Below are positions 47,176-56,800 of a stretch of DNA of 64,000 nt, piece by piece. The notes beneath the pieces are model-generated. The model saw only the letters and a program-made list of their open reading frames with translations, was not told the origin of the DNA and made no database searches. Origin of the DNA: Streptomyces bambusae (GTDB taxonomy: Bacteria > Actinomycetota > Actinomycetes > Streptomycetales > Streptomycetaceae); contig NZ_JAJAUZ010000006.1 of the NCBI RefSeq assembly GCF_020532645.1, positions 62,001-126,000 on the forward strand, in the 5' to 3' direction. Position numbers and translations under genes: made by a program. How positions within the stretch are numbered: position 1 is the first letter of the stretch; each line of letters starts with the position of its first letter.

Positions 47176-48273
47176 GTGACCACCAGCACGCCCCTGCGCA
47201 CGTCGCCGTCGTCGCCCCTCACCGACGAAACGATCCGCCGCCTGCCGAAGGTCGTGCTGCACGACCACCTCGACGGCGCCCCGCGTCCCGCCACGCTGGT
47301 GGAACTCGCCGCCTCCGTCGGCCACCGCCTGCCCGCGGACACCCCCGAGCAGCTCGCCGACTGGTACGTCGCCGCCGCCGGATCCGGCGACCTCGTGCGC
47401 TACATCGGCACCTTCGAGCACACGCTGGCCGTCATGCAGCACCGCGAAGGACTGCTGCGCATCGCCGAGGAGTACGTGCTCGACCTCGCCGCGGACGGCG
47501 TCGTCTACGCCGAGGTCCGCTACGCGCCCGAGCTGATGCTGGGCGGCGGCCTGTCCCTCGACGAGGTCGTCGGGACCGTCCAGGAAGGCCTGGCCAACGG
47601 CATGGCCAAGGCCGCCGCGGCCGGCACCCCCGTACGCGTCGGCACGCTGCTGTGCGGCATGCGCATGTTCAGCCGTACCCGCGAGATCGCCGGCCTCACC
47701 GTGGCCCACCGCGACGCCGGCGTCGTCGGCTTCGACATCGCCGGCGCCGAGGACGGCTTCCCGCCCGCCGACCACCTGGCCGCCTTCGAGTTCCTGCGCG
47801 CCTCCGCCATGCCGTTCACCATCCACGCCGGCGAAGCACACGGCCTGCCCAGCATCCACCAGGCCCTCCAGGTGTGCGGCGCCCAGCGCATCGGCCACGG
47901 CGTGCGCATCACCGACGACATCGTCGACGGCCGCCCCGGCCCGCTCGCGGCCTGGATCCGCGACCGCCGCATCCCCCTGGAGATGTGCCCCACCTCCAAC
48001 CTCCAGACCGGCGCCGCCACGACCATCGCCGACCACCCCATCACGCTGCTGCGCGACCTCGGCTTCCGCGTCACGCTCAACACCGACAACCGCCTCGTCT
48101 CGGGCACCACCATGACCCGCGAGATGTCCCTGCTGGTCAACGAGGCGGGCTGGCACGCGGACGACCTCAAGACCGTCACCGTCAACGCGGCCAAGAGCGC
48201 CTTCCTGCCGCACGACGAGCGCACCGCCCTGATCCGCGACGTCATCCTCCCCGGCTACGCGGCCGCCCTCTGA
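47176..48273 (+). CDS. add: Adenosine deaminase
   Basis: A 365-aa metal-dependent deaminase (adenosine to inosine plus ammonia; purine salvage). Metal and catalytic motifs are clear: HDHLDG (His29, His31), [16 protein letters not shown] with catalytic Glu, [18 protein letters not shown] and [13 protein letters not shown] with the metal Asp. GTG 47176 is chosen where homology starts ([12 protein letters not shown]); GGAGA lies upstream. The Gfo/Idh/MocA gene follows 39 bp later, so they are probably co-transcribed. Confidence 0.95.
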   Translation: MTTSTPLRTSPSSPLTDETIRRLPKVVLHDHLDGAPRPATLVELAASVGHRLPADTPEQLADWYVAAAGSGDLVRYIGTFEHTLAVMQHREGLLRIAEEYVLDLAADGVVYAEVRYAPELMLGGGLSLDEVVGTVQEGLANGMAKAAAAGTPVRVGTLLCGMRMFSRTREIAGLTVAHRDAGVVGFDIAGAEDGFPPADHLAAFEFLRASAMPFTIHAGEAHGLPSIHQALQVCGAQRIGHGVRITDDIVDGRPGPLAAWIRDRRIPLEMCPTSNLQTGAATTIADHPITLLRDLGFRVTLNTDNRLVSGTTMTREMSLLVNEAGWHADDLKTVTVNAAKSAFLPHDERTALIRDVILPGYAAAL

Positions 48274-48312
48274 ACCCGGCCGCGGCCACCCCCCCCCACC
48301 AGGAGCACATCC

Positions 48313-49332
48313 ATGACCCCGCCCGTCAAAGCCGTCCCGGAGCTGCGCCTCGGCTTCATCGGCCACGGCCGGCACGCGCGCGCCAACCTGTACCCGTCGC
48401 TCGCCCTGGCCGGCGCCCGCCTCGCCTGCATCGCCACGCGCGACGAGCAGGCGGCGCGGGCCGCGGCGAACGCCCACGGAGCCGGCAGCGGCTACGGCGA
48501 CCACCGGCAGATGCTGGCGCAGGAAGCCCTCGACGCCGTCTTCGTCAGCGTCGCCCCCGAAGACCAGGCCGGCATCGCCGAGGACTGCCTGAAGGCCGGC
48601 GCCCACGTCTTCGTAGAGAAACCGCTCGGACTCGACGAAGCCGACGCACGGCGGGTGGCCGCGACGGCGCAGCGGTACGGCCGCCAGGTGATGGTCGGGT
48701 TCATGAAGCGCCACGCCCCGGCCTACCGCAAGCTGGCGGAGGTCATCGCCGACTCCCGGAACTTCGGCCGGGTGCTGTCCTTCAACGGCTTCTTCGCCTT
48801 CAGCCCGTGGACGGACACCCTGCGCGACGACACCTACCTGAAGTTCGGTGCCGTCCACATCATCGACCTCGTACGACACCTCTTCGGCGAGGTCACCGAG
48901 GCCACCGGGTTCCGCAACTCCCGGGACGCGGACATCAGCATGGCGCTGGCGCTGCGCTTCGACAGCGGGGCCGTCGGCAACCTGACCCTCGCGGCGGCCC
49001 CCTCCTGGAGCCGTGAGCAGGAGGAGCTGACCGTCACGGGGCAGCACGGATTCGTCCGCACCGAGAACCTCACCACGGTGGCGCACCACCACGCGCGACC
49101 GTCCGGCCCCGCCGAGCCGTGGCAGGGCCTGCACGAGGACACCGTCGTCCTGAAGTCCGCGAACTCCCCGGCCTCGGGCGGGCACCAGGACCTCTACCTG
49201 CGCGGGTTCGCCGGCGAGGTCGCGCACTTCCTCGACGCGGTCCGCCACGGCGAAGCGCCCGTCGGCTCCGCCGCCGACAACGTCGCCACCATGGCCCTGT
49301 GCGACACGATCCTCCGCCTGCCGCACCACTGA
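48313..49332 (+). CDS. Gfo/Idh/MocA-family oxidoreductase
   Basis: A 339-aa NAD(P)-dependent oxidoreductase. The Rossmann loop GFIGHGRHARANLYP is near residue 15, FVEKPLGLDEADARR carries the EKP motif, and KFGAVHIIDLVRHLFGEV covers the catalytic region. Family members oxidise sugars or related polyols. AGGAG precedes ATG 48313. It follows adenosine deaminase, which hints at nucleoside-sugar or aminosugar metabolism, but the substrate cannot be assigned. Confidence 0.9.
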   Translation: MTPPVKAVPELRLGFIGHGRHARANLYPSLALAGARLACIATRDEQAARAAANAHGAGSGYGDHRQMLAQEALDAVFVSVAPEDQAGIAEDCLKAGAHVFVEKPLGLDEADARRVAATAQRYGRQVMVGFMKRHAPAYRKLAEVIADSRNFGRVLSFNGFFAFSPWTDTLRDDTYLKFGAVHIIDLVRHLFGEVTEATGFRNSRDADISMALALRFDSGAVGNLTLAAAPSWSREQEELTVTGQHGFVRTENLTTVAHHHARPSGPAEPWQGLHEDTVVLKSANSPASGGHQDLYLRGFAGEVAHFLDAVRHGEAPVGSAADNVATMALCDTILRLPHH

Positions 49333-49472
49333 CGGCGGGCAGACGCCGGTTCCCGGGAGGAAGCCGGAACGGATCCGGGCTGCGGCGCGTCCGGCGCCGC
49401 CGCCCGGCTGTCCGCACGTAGCCTGGCGGCGGCCGCTCCCCACCCGGTCGGGCAAGGATTGCGAGGGCACGC

Positions 49473-50653
49473 ATGGGCAAGACGCCAGGCGACGGGCACG
49501 ACGTGGCGGTCATCGGCGCGGGAGCCGCCGGGCTGGCCTGCGCATCCGACCTCGTCAGGGCCGGTCTGAGGGTGCGCCTGGTGGAGGCGGAGGACTCGGT
49601 GGGCGGCCGCATCCGCACCGACCGGGTCGCGGGCTTCACCACCGACCGCGGCTTCCAGGTCTTCAACACCTCCTATCCGCAGGTCAGGCGCCGCCTCGAC
49701 CTGCGCGGCCTGTTCCTGCGGCCGTTCACCCCGGGGGTCCTGGTCCACACCGACAGGGGGAGGCTCCGCCTCACCGACCCCACGCGGCGCCCGCGCGACG
49801 GCATCGCGCTGCTCGGGAGCGGGTGGGTCAAGCCGCGCGATCTGCTGGCGTTCGGCGCGCTGTCGGGACGCGCCGTCCTCGCACCCGCCTCCCGGGTCCG
49901 GGCCCGGCCCGACGGCACCACCCGCACCGCCCTGGCCGACGCCGGGTTCTCCGAGGACTTCGTCGAGACGTTCTTCCGGCCCTTCCTCTCCGGGGTCTTC
50001 CTGGAGGACTCGCTGGAGACCTCGGCCCGCTTCTTCCACCTGGTCTGGCGCAGCATGCTGCGCGGCACCCTCTGCCTGCCCCGCGACGGCATCGGCGCCG
50101 TGCCGGAGCAGCTCGCCGCCGGGCTGCCCCCGGGAGTGCTCCGTACGTCGTCGCCACCGGCGCGGGCGCCGCCGCGCGCCTCCTGCCCGGCCTCGCACCG
50201 CCCGCGGGCCGGACCGTCACGACGCTCTACCACGCCGTCGACCGCTCGCCCCTGCCCGAGCCCACCCTGCTGGTCGACGCCCGCCGCAGGTTCCTGAACA
50301 CATGCGTCCTCACCGAGGTCCAGCCCGGCTACTCCACCGACGGCAGGGCCCTGGTGTCGACCTCCGTGCTCGGCACGCCCGGCCCGGTGGAGGAGGCCGT
50401 CGTGCTCACCGCCCTCGCCGAGGCCTACGGCACGGGCACCGGAACCTGGGAACCGGTGCACCGCGTGACGGTGCGGAACGCCCTGCCCGCCATGACCCCG
50501 CCCCTGCGCCTGAGCCGCACCACCCGCTTCTCCGCGGGCCGCTACGTATGCGGCGACCACCGGGCAACGGGTTCGCTGCAGGGCGCACTGGCGTCGGGAG
50601 CCCGCGCGGCCCGCGAGGTGATCGCCGACCTCGCAGCCACCGCGACGCACTGA
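49473..50653 (+). pseudogene. FAD-dependent amine oxidase-like gene broken by deletion/frameshift
   Basis: The N-terminal half (from ATG 49473) is a good FAD oxidoreductase: VAVIGAGAAGLACASDLVRAGLRVRLVEAEDSVGGRIRTD, RGFQVFNTSYPQVRRRLDL and HLVWRSMLRGTLCLPRDGIGAVPEQLAAGLPPG. The C-terminal half (YVVATGAGAAARLLPGLAPP through VCGDHRATGSLQGALASGARAAREV) is in a different frame. Between LPPG (~50135) and YVVATG (~50143) only 8 nt remain where about 25 residues are expected, so roughly 70 bp are missing and the frame changes. The native first-frame product would end in unrelated sequence at 50297. It could be a real deletion or an assembly error. Confidence 0.8.
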
Positions 50654-50719
50654 CGGGACGAGCGCCCTGCGCCGGGTCCGCAACGCCCGGCGGGACCCGC
50701 GTGCCGCCCCGGCCGGGGT

Positions 50720-52348
50720 TCAGAACGCGTTGCGCCGGCGCAGCCGGAGCGGGCGGCCGTCCGGGTCCACCAGGAGCCGGTACACGGGCATGGCCAGCGT
50801 CCGCACCGGTGCGGACATCTCCGGCGGGTGGTACGCCCGCAGCCGCCCCGGCGGCCGCGGCCCGCGCCGGCCGCCCTCGTGCCAGGCGTCCAGCGCGGCC
50901 GCACACTGCGCGAACGCGTCGAACGCCGCCACCGGATCGCACAGGTCCTCCGGCGCGAACGGCGAACCCGGCAGCCCCGCGTCCAGGTGCTCGCAGGACA
51001 GCCCGAGCCGCAGTTCCCGGGCGAACCGGCGGGCACCGTCGCCCAGTCCGCCCGGATCGCGCGGCTCCCGCGCGTCGGCGGCTTCGTCCAGCACGGCGCA
51101 GTTCAGCTCCGAATCGTGCGTCCACGAGCGGAGGTTGATGTTGTCGGAGCCCACGGTCGCCCACACGTCGTCGATCACGCACACCTTGGCGTGCACGTAG
51201 ACCGGCGTACCGGCACGGTTCTCCACCGCGTACACCGCCACCCGGTCCCCGCCCGCCCGGCGCAGCCGCTCCAGCGCCGTGACCCGCCCCACCAGGTTCA
51301 TGGGCAGCATCAGTCGGCCGTCCTGGTCGGGGTGGAAGGGGATGACGGCGATCAGGCGGAGGTCCGCGTGCTCGTGCAGGGCCCGGGCGAAGGACTCCAC
51401 CACGTTCGGGGACCACAGGTACTGGTCCTCCAGGTAGATCAGCGCCCGTGCCCGGCGCAGCGCCTTGAGGTAGCTGCGGGCGATGCTGCGCTCGCCGTCG
51501 GGCGCGAAGGGGTAGCCGCGCAGCAGCCGGTTGGGGTACGTGCGGAGCACCTGCACGGTGTGGGTGCCGCACGGCGGCGGATCGGGCAGCTGCGGCGGGA
51601 TCGGGTCCGCCTCGGTGTCCTCGTGGTGCACGAGTTCGCGCAGCCGGACCAGCGGGCTGCGGCTCAGCGGCGACGGGTCCTCCCAGCGCTCCCGGAAGAC
51701 CGCCTCGACGTCCCCCACGGCGGGACCGCGCACGGCCAGCTGCACGTCGTGCCACGCCGGCCGCGGCCCGTACGCGGACGCGAAGGGCAGCGTCTGCGGG
51801 TCGCCGCGGTGGGAGGCGTCGTCCCTGCGGCCGTGGCACAGGTCGATGCCGCCGACGTACGCGACGTCGCACTCGGGGCGCCCCGGGTGGCGCAGCACGA
51901 CGAGCTTCTGGTGGTGCGATCCGCCGGGGCGCACCCGCATGTCGAGCAGGCACTCGGCACCGGCCTCCTCCAGCTGCTCCACGAGACGGCGGTTCTCCCG
52001 CTCGCTGAACCGGAAGCCATCGAGGTGGGAGCGCCAGAGGAGCCCTTTCACCACCACCCCGCGGCCGGCCGCCCCGCCGAAGACCCGGCCGACTTCGGTC
52101 CCCGGCCCGTCCAGCCGCTCGTCCGGATCCCCGCGCCAGTCGGTGAACATCAGCAGGTCCCCGGCGCGCTGCGCGCGCACCGCCCGCAGCAGCTCGGTGA
52201 AGTACGCCGCCCCGTGCACCAGCGGCCGGACGTCGTTGCCCCCGGTCCAAGCCGCACCGCCCGGGTGGCGCCGCCGGAGCCGGGTCGCGTCGTTCCCCCG
52301 TTCACCGGCAGTGAGCATCCAGTCGCTGTTCTCCACGGTGTTCTCCAT
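50720..52348 (-). CDS. Phospholipase D-like HKD protein
   Basis: A 542-aa protein with two HKD half-sites: SHHQKLVVLRH (His146, Lys148, followed by CDVAYVGGID) and VHAKVCVIDDVWATVGSDNIN (His386, Lys388, Asp393). The HxK-x4-D pattern is complete in the second and less regular in the first. It is cytosolic (no signal peptide), so it is probably a phosphatidyltransferase/phosphodiesterase such as a cardiolipin synthase-like or PLD-like enzyme, not a secreted phospholipase. ATG 52348 follows a GAGG stretch. It is convergent with the broken FAD gene. Confidence 0.9.
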   Translation of the reverse strand: MENTVENSDWMLTAGERGNDATRLRRRHPGGAAWTGGNDVRPLVHGAAYFTELLRAVRAQRAGDLLMFTDWRGDPDERLDGPGTEVGRVFGGAAGRGVVVKGLLWRSHLDGFRFSERENRRLVEQLEEAGAECLLDMRVRPGGSHHQKLVVLRHPGRPECDVAYVGGIDLCHGRRDDASHRGDPQTLPFASAYGPRPAWHDVQLAVRGPAVGDVEAVFRERWEDPSPLSRSPLVRLRELVHHEDTEADPIPPQLPDPPPCGTHTVQVLRTYPNRLLRGYPFAPDGERSIARSYLKALRRARALIYLEDQYLWSPNVVESFARALHEHADLRLIAVIPFHPDQDGRLMLPMNLVGRVTALERLRRAGGDRVAVYAVENRAGTPVYVHAKVCVIDDVWATVGSDNINLRSWTHDSELNCAVLDEAADAREPRDPGGLGDGARRFARELRLGLSCEHLDAGLPGSPFAPEDLCDPVAAFDAFAQCAAALDAWHEGGRRGPRPPGRLRAYHPPEMSAPVRTLAMPVYRLLVDPDGRPLRLRRRNAF

Positions 52349-52463
52349 GGTCCGGGCCTCCGTGCGGCGGCTACCCGCCGAGCCCGGCCCCGACACACAC
52401 CTCCCGGACGAGCCGTGCCGGGGCGCGCCGGTGCGCCGCGTCGACGCCGCTGCCGTGCCGCCG

Positions 52464-52955
52464 TCACCCGTTGGGCGGCGCCTCCGGATCGCGGTCGGAT
52501 GAGGGCCAGACGTACGGCAGGTCCCCGGGTACGCCGGGGAAGCGGGGCCGGTAGAAGTCCGGGTCCTTGCGCACCAGCGCCGACTGGTGGCTGCGGTGGA
52601 ACTCCGGGAGGCCCAGCCACGGCGGCAACGCCTCCGCGCCGGCCAGTTCCTCCTGTGTGCGCACCGCCCCGGTGCCGTCCGCGCGCCAGGACCGGTAGTC
52701 CGCCACCAGGGAGGCGGCGCAGGTGTCCGCGCGTCCGGCGTCCGTCCACACCCGGCAGACCTCCAGCCCGTACCGCACGAGCGCCTCCTCGTACCCCGTC
52801 CACATGCGAACCGCCGGATGCCGGCGCCATCCGTAGCCCGGAACGGTCAGGCCGCGCAGCACCTGCAGGGCCTCCACCCGCTGCTTGCCCAGCCGCCGCC
52901 CGTCCAGCACGGCCGCCGACGCTTGGAACGACGGCAGCGGCAGGAACGTCTGCAC
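52464..52955 (-). CDS. Pyrimidine-dimer-glycosylase-like (MSMEG_6728 family) protein
   Basis: A 163-aa protein of the MSMEG_6728 family related to T4 endonuclease V-type pyrimidine-dimer glycosylases. It opens MQTFLPLPSFQASAAVLDGRRLGKQRVEALQVLRGL, with HPAVRMWTGYEEALVRYGLEVCRVW and a C-terminal EFHRSHQSALVRKDPDFYRPRF. These are the family's conserved blocks. DNA-repair activity is inferred; many members are untested. GTG 52955 has GGAGGTGA upstream. Confidence 0.8.
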   Translation of the reverse strand: MQTFLPLPSFQASAAVLDGRRLGKQRVEALQVLRGLTVPGYGWRRHPAVRMWTGYEEALVRYGLEVCRVWTDAGRADTCAASLVADYRSWRADGTGAVRTQEELAGAEALPPWLGLPEFHRSHQSALVRKDPDFYRPRFPGVPGDLPYVWPSSDRDPEAPPNG

Positions 52956-52999
52956 CGTCCGGTCACCTCCGATCCGCCGCCCTGCGGTCGTCGTCGTGC

Positions 53000-53755
53000 T
53001 CAGGCCCCTCGGGTGTCATGGCCCGTCACCCGGCCGGCGGCCAGCCGGCCGAAGGCGCGGGCGTCGGCCACCGCCGCTCCTCCGGGGTCGTTGTTGAAGT
53101 ACGCGTACACGTCCGCGTCCTCGGGCCAGGTGTCCGCGATACGGCCGGCCCAGCTGCGCAGCGCCGTGCGGCCGTACCGGGGCGCGTCGCGGGCCCGGCC
53201 CTCATGGAAGCGCACGTACGCCCAGTCGGCCGTACGCCACAGCGGTGTCACCGGACGGGAGCCCCGGTCGGCCCAGCACAGGGCCGCGCCCCGGTCTTCG
53301 AGCACCGAGCGGACGGCGGCCGTCCACCACGAGTCGTGGCGCGGTTCGACGGCCAAGCGCGTCCCGGCGGGGAAGCAGGCGAGGCAGGCGTCGAGTGCGG
53401 CCGGGTCGGCCCGCAGGGTCGGCGGCAGCTGGAGGAGGACCGGCCCGAGCCGGTCGCCCAGCCCGGCGGCGTGAGCCATCAGCCGCCGCACCGGCTCCGC
53501 CGGTTCGCGCAGCCGCTTCACGTGGGTCAGGAAGCGGCTCGCCTTGACCGCCATCACGAAGCCGGGCGGGGTGCGGGCGCGCCACTGGGCGAAGGTCCCG
53601 GGCGCGGGCAGCCGGTAGAAGGCGTTGTTCAGCTCCACGGTGGCGAAGTGGCGGGCGTACTCCTCCAGCCACAGCCGCTGCGGCCGGTCCGGCGGGTAGA
53701 AGACGCCGGACCAGTCGCGGTACTGCCATCCGGACGTGCCGACGAGGAGGGCCAC
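53000..53755 (-). CDS. DUF72 family protein
   Basis: A 251-aa TIM-barrel-like DUF72 protein: VGTSGWQYRDWSGVFYPP at the start, FATVELNNAFYRLP, FVMAVKASRFLTHVKRL, GPVLLQLPPTL, LAVEPRHDSWW, and the C-terminal DVYAYFNNDPGGAAVADA. These are strongly conserved positions of a widespread family with no established activity, possibly nuclease or metal-binding. GTG 53755 has AGGAG 6 nt upstream. Confidence 0.9.
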   Translation of the reverse strand: MALLVGTSGWQYRDWSGVFYPPDRPQRLWLEEYARHFATVELNNAFYRLPAPGTFAQWRARTPPGFVMAVKASRFLTHVKRLREPAEPVRRLMAHAAGLGDRLGPVLLQLPPTLRADPAALDACLACFPAGTRLAVEPRHDSWWTAAVRSVLEDRGAALCWADRGSRPVTPLWRTADWAYVRFHEGRARDAPRYGRTALRSWAGRIADTWPEDADVYAYFNNDPGGAAVADARAFGRLAAGRVTGHDTRGA

Positions 53756-53851
53756 GCCCTGCTCCTGCCCCGCCTCCTCGCCGGCATCCCCGCGGTCTGC
53801 GGCCTCCGGCCCGACCCTTCCCGCCGGGTCCCGGGCGAAGTCGGACAGGAT

Positions 53852-56800
53852 CTAAGCCGCACCCCCGGCGCCCGGCAGGACCGGCGTGCCGGCCGCCCGC
53901 CAGGCCTCGGCGAACAGCTCGTGCGGGGGGACCGGAGGCAGCAGGCGCAGGAACGGCAGGTCCGGATCCGGGGTTTCCGCCGTGGCTCCGTGGAGGTGGA
54001 GTTTGGCGGTCTCCAGCGGCAGGTGCGGGGCCTTCAGCTCGGTCCACGGTCCCGGCACGAACGCCGTCCGGCCCGCGCGCGGGCGCCGTCCGGTCTCCAC
54101 CGCACCCGCCTGCGCCAGTTCCTCCTGAGCCTTCTTGTGCCGGGCCGGGGACCAGCCGTTCCAGCGGCGCACGTTCCGGTCGGTGGGCCGGGCCAGGGCC
54201 AGCAGCTGCAGGTACAACCCGGCCGCGTCGGTGCCCACCCCCAGCGCGGCGGCGGCTTCGGCCACCAGTTCCGGGACGGCGAGGGCCGGGTTCAGTTCGT
54301 GGCCGCCGGGCGGAACCGGGGTGTCGGCGGCGCGGGCGAGCATCCGCGCGAGGCCCCCGCCGCAGGCCGTCTCGACCCGGCGGACCGCGGCCGCGAGCCC
54401 GGGCAGTCCCAGGGACGCGCCCAAGTGCTCGGCCCGGCCGGCCAGGGCCGGGTCGGCGAGGGCGGCCGGCCGCAGGAACACGTCGCCCGCGGGCACCGAC
54501 ACCACGAACAGGCCGTCGTCGTGGGCGGTCGAGACCACCGTGTCCTCCCGGTACAGGGGACGGGGACAGGGCAGCACGGCACCCCCGTACGGAGAGAACG
54601 ACGAATCCCCGGGCACGGCCCGGCCCAGCACGGGATGGCGGCCGAGCGGGACCAGGGTCCGCGGGTCGTCCATCCGGGCCCGCAGCGCCGTGTGCACCGC
54701 GGCGGCCCCGGCCGCGGCCGGATCGCCGACCGGCAGCTCGGTCAGCGCCCACGCCACCACGGACGCCGGGGCCGCGTGCACGGGGTGGTGCACGAACACC
54801 GGCCGGCCGGGGCTCCCGTCGGCCTCGGCGTGGTGGAGGGCGAGCCCGCCGTTCGGGGCGCCGACCAGCACCCCGGCGGCGCCCGGCACGTACCGGCCGG
54901 CGGCCTCCGGACCGCCTGTGAGGGCGAGCGCCCAGCCGGAGGCCAGCCCCAGATCGGCCTCCAGAGCGGCCGCGAGGTCCTCGTCGACGTACTCCGTGGT
55001 GCCGAGGAGCCCCGCCCAGGCCTCCGCCATCCGCGCGGCGGCCGCGGTCATCCCGTCCGGCTCCCACAGCTCGGCGGGGTCCTCCGGTACGCCCGCGGCG
55101 AGCACCGCCCGGCAGCCGGTGTCGCCGAGCCGGTGGCGCAGCCCGTCGTACTCCCGGACCACCGCCTTGCCCGCCTTGTACGGGGCCGCGCGCAGCGCCT
55201 TGAGGTGCTCGTCGTGGTTGCCGCGCTGCGGCAGCCCGCCGAGGACCAGCGTGGCGATCGACCGCCGGACGCCGGTACGTCGGGCGAAGGCCGCCACCGC
55301 CTCGGGCGGCAGCGCGAGCGGCCCGCGGCGGGCGACCAGGTCCAGCAGCCGCGGCAGCCGCGACGCGTCGTCCCGCGCGATGCTGCGGACCTCCCCGTCG
55401 CCAGCGGTGTCCGCCGTCCGCGGGTCCGCCGCCCGTGCCTCCGCGGCAGCGGCGCCGCCCGTGGACCCGCTACCCGTGGGGCGAGCAGCCGTCGGCCCGC
55501 CGTCCCCGCACGCGCTGCCCGCAGGCCCGTTCCCGGCCGGCCCGGCGCCCGCAGCCTCCGCCGGCCGTACGGCGTACCCGCCCGCGGACCCGCCGCCCTG
55601 CAGCCCCGTACGCCACCGGCTGCCGCGCGCGGCGAACGGCTGGCCGGCCCACGTCTCCAGCAGGGCCCCGAGCGCCGCGCGGTCCGCCTCGGACGTCGTG
55701 CCCACGGCGGCCCGCCACGCCACCGCGTCGATCGACCCCAGCAGCGCCGTCCACGGCGCCGGGGCCGCCGGCAGGGCCAGGCGGCGGGTCTCGTCGTCGA
55801 TCTCGCCGCGCAGGTGCCGCCCCTCGGCCGCGACGGCGGTCAGGGTCGCCGGGTGTCCGCCGGGCACGTAGGCGCCGTACGGGCGGAGCTGCGGCAGCAG
55901 TCCGCCCAGGGCGGGCGCGAGCGCGGAGTCCGGGACGGAGGAGGGGAGTTCGACCCCCGGGCCCGCACGCATCACGGCCACGCGGCGGGACAGCTCCTTG
56001 CGCCGCCGCAGGACGTCCGCGGCCAGCAGCGCCGCCCGCACGACACCGTCCGCCACCCGTGGTTCGGACACCCCGGGCAGCAGCCCGGCGATGCGGTCCC
56101 GGAGTGCCGCGCGGTCCCCTTCCGCCTCGGTGGCGGCGTCGAGGAGGGCGCGCACGGCGTCCGCCCCGAGGGCGCGCAGCGCCGCGGACGAGGCGGCGTC
56201 CCGCGGGGCCAGGAAGTGCCAGAACGCGGGCGGCGGGAACGTGCCCACCCCGTGGCCCGAGGGCCGGTTCCGCGCACCCTCCCCGCCGGGGAAGCCGCGG
56301 GCCTCCCACAGCAGCGAGTTGTCCTCGGCGGCGTGGCAGCGGATCACCGTCTCGCCCGCCAGCACGGCGTCCTCGCCGCCCGCCGGCATCCGGATGACGC
56401 CCCAGGGCCGGCGGCCCGGACGCCGGCTGCGGTAGCGGGCGCGGCGGCCGTCGATGCCCTCCAGCAGGAACTCGGTCGGCGAGGGGCCCGCGTACGGGGT
56501 GCGGTGGAGCACCCGGCAGCCGGTGAGGACGCCGTCCTGGCCCAGCGGGGAGGCGGGGGCGTCCGGGGGGAGCGCGGCGAGCGTCAGCTGGTCCCCGAAC
56601 AGGGCCGTGCCCGGCGGCGGTTCGGCCTCGTGGAACGCGGGAACGGAGGGTTCGGCGGCACGCGCCCCGGTCACCGGATCCACGCGCGCCCAGCCCTTCA
56701 GTCCCCCGAAGACCCTGGAACTCCAGATGCCGGTGCCGTCACCCATCTGGAAGTCGTGGTGGTCGACGCCCTCCCGGCCGCCGGGGCGCAGGACGCGCTC

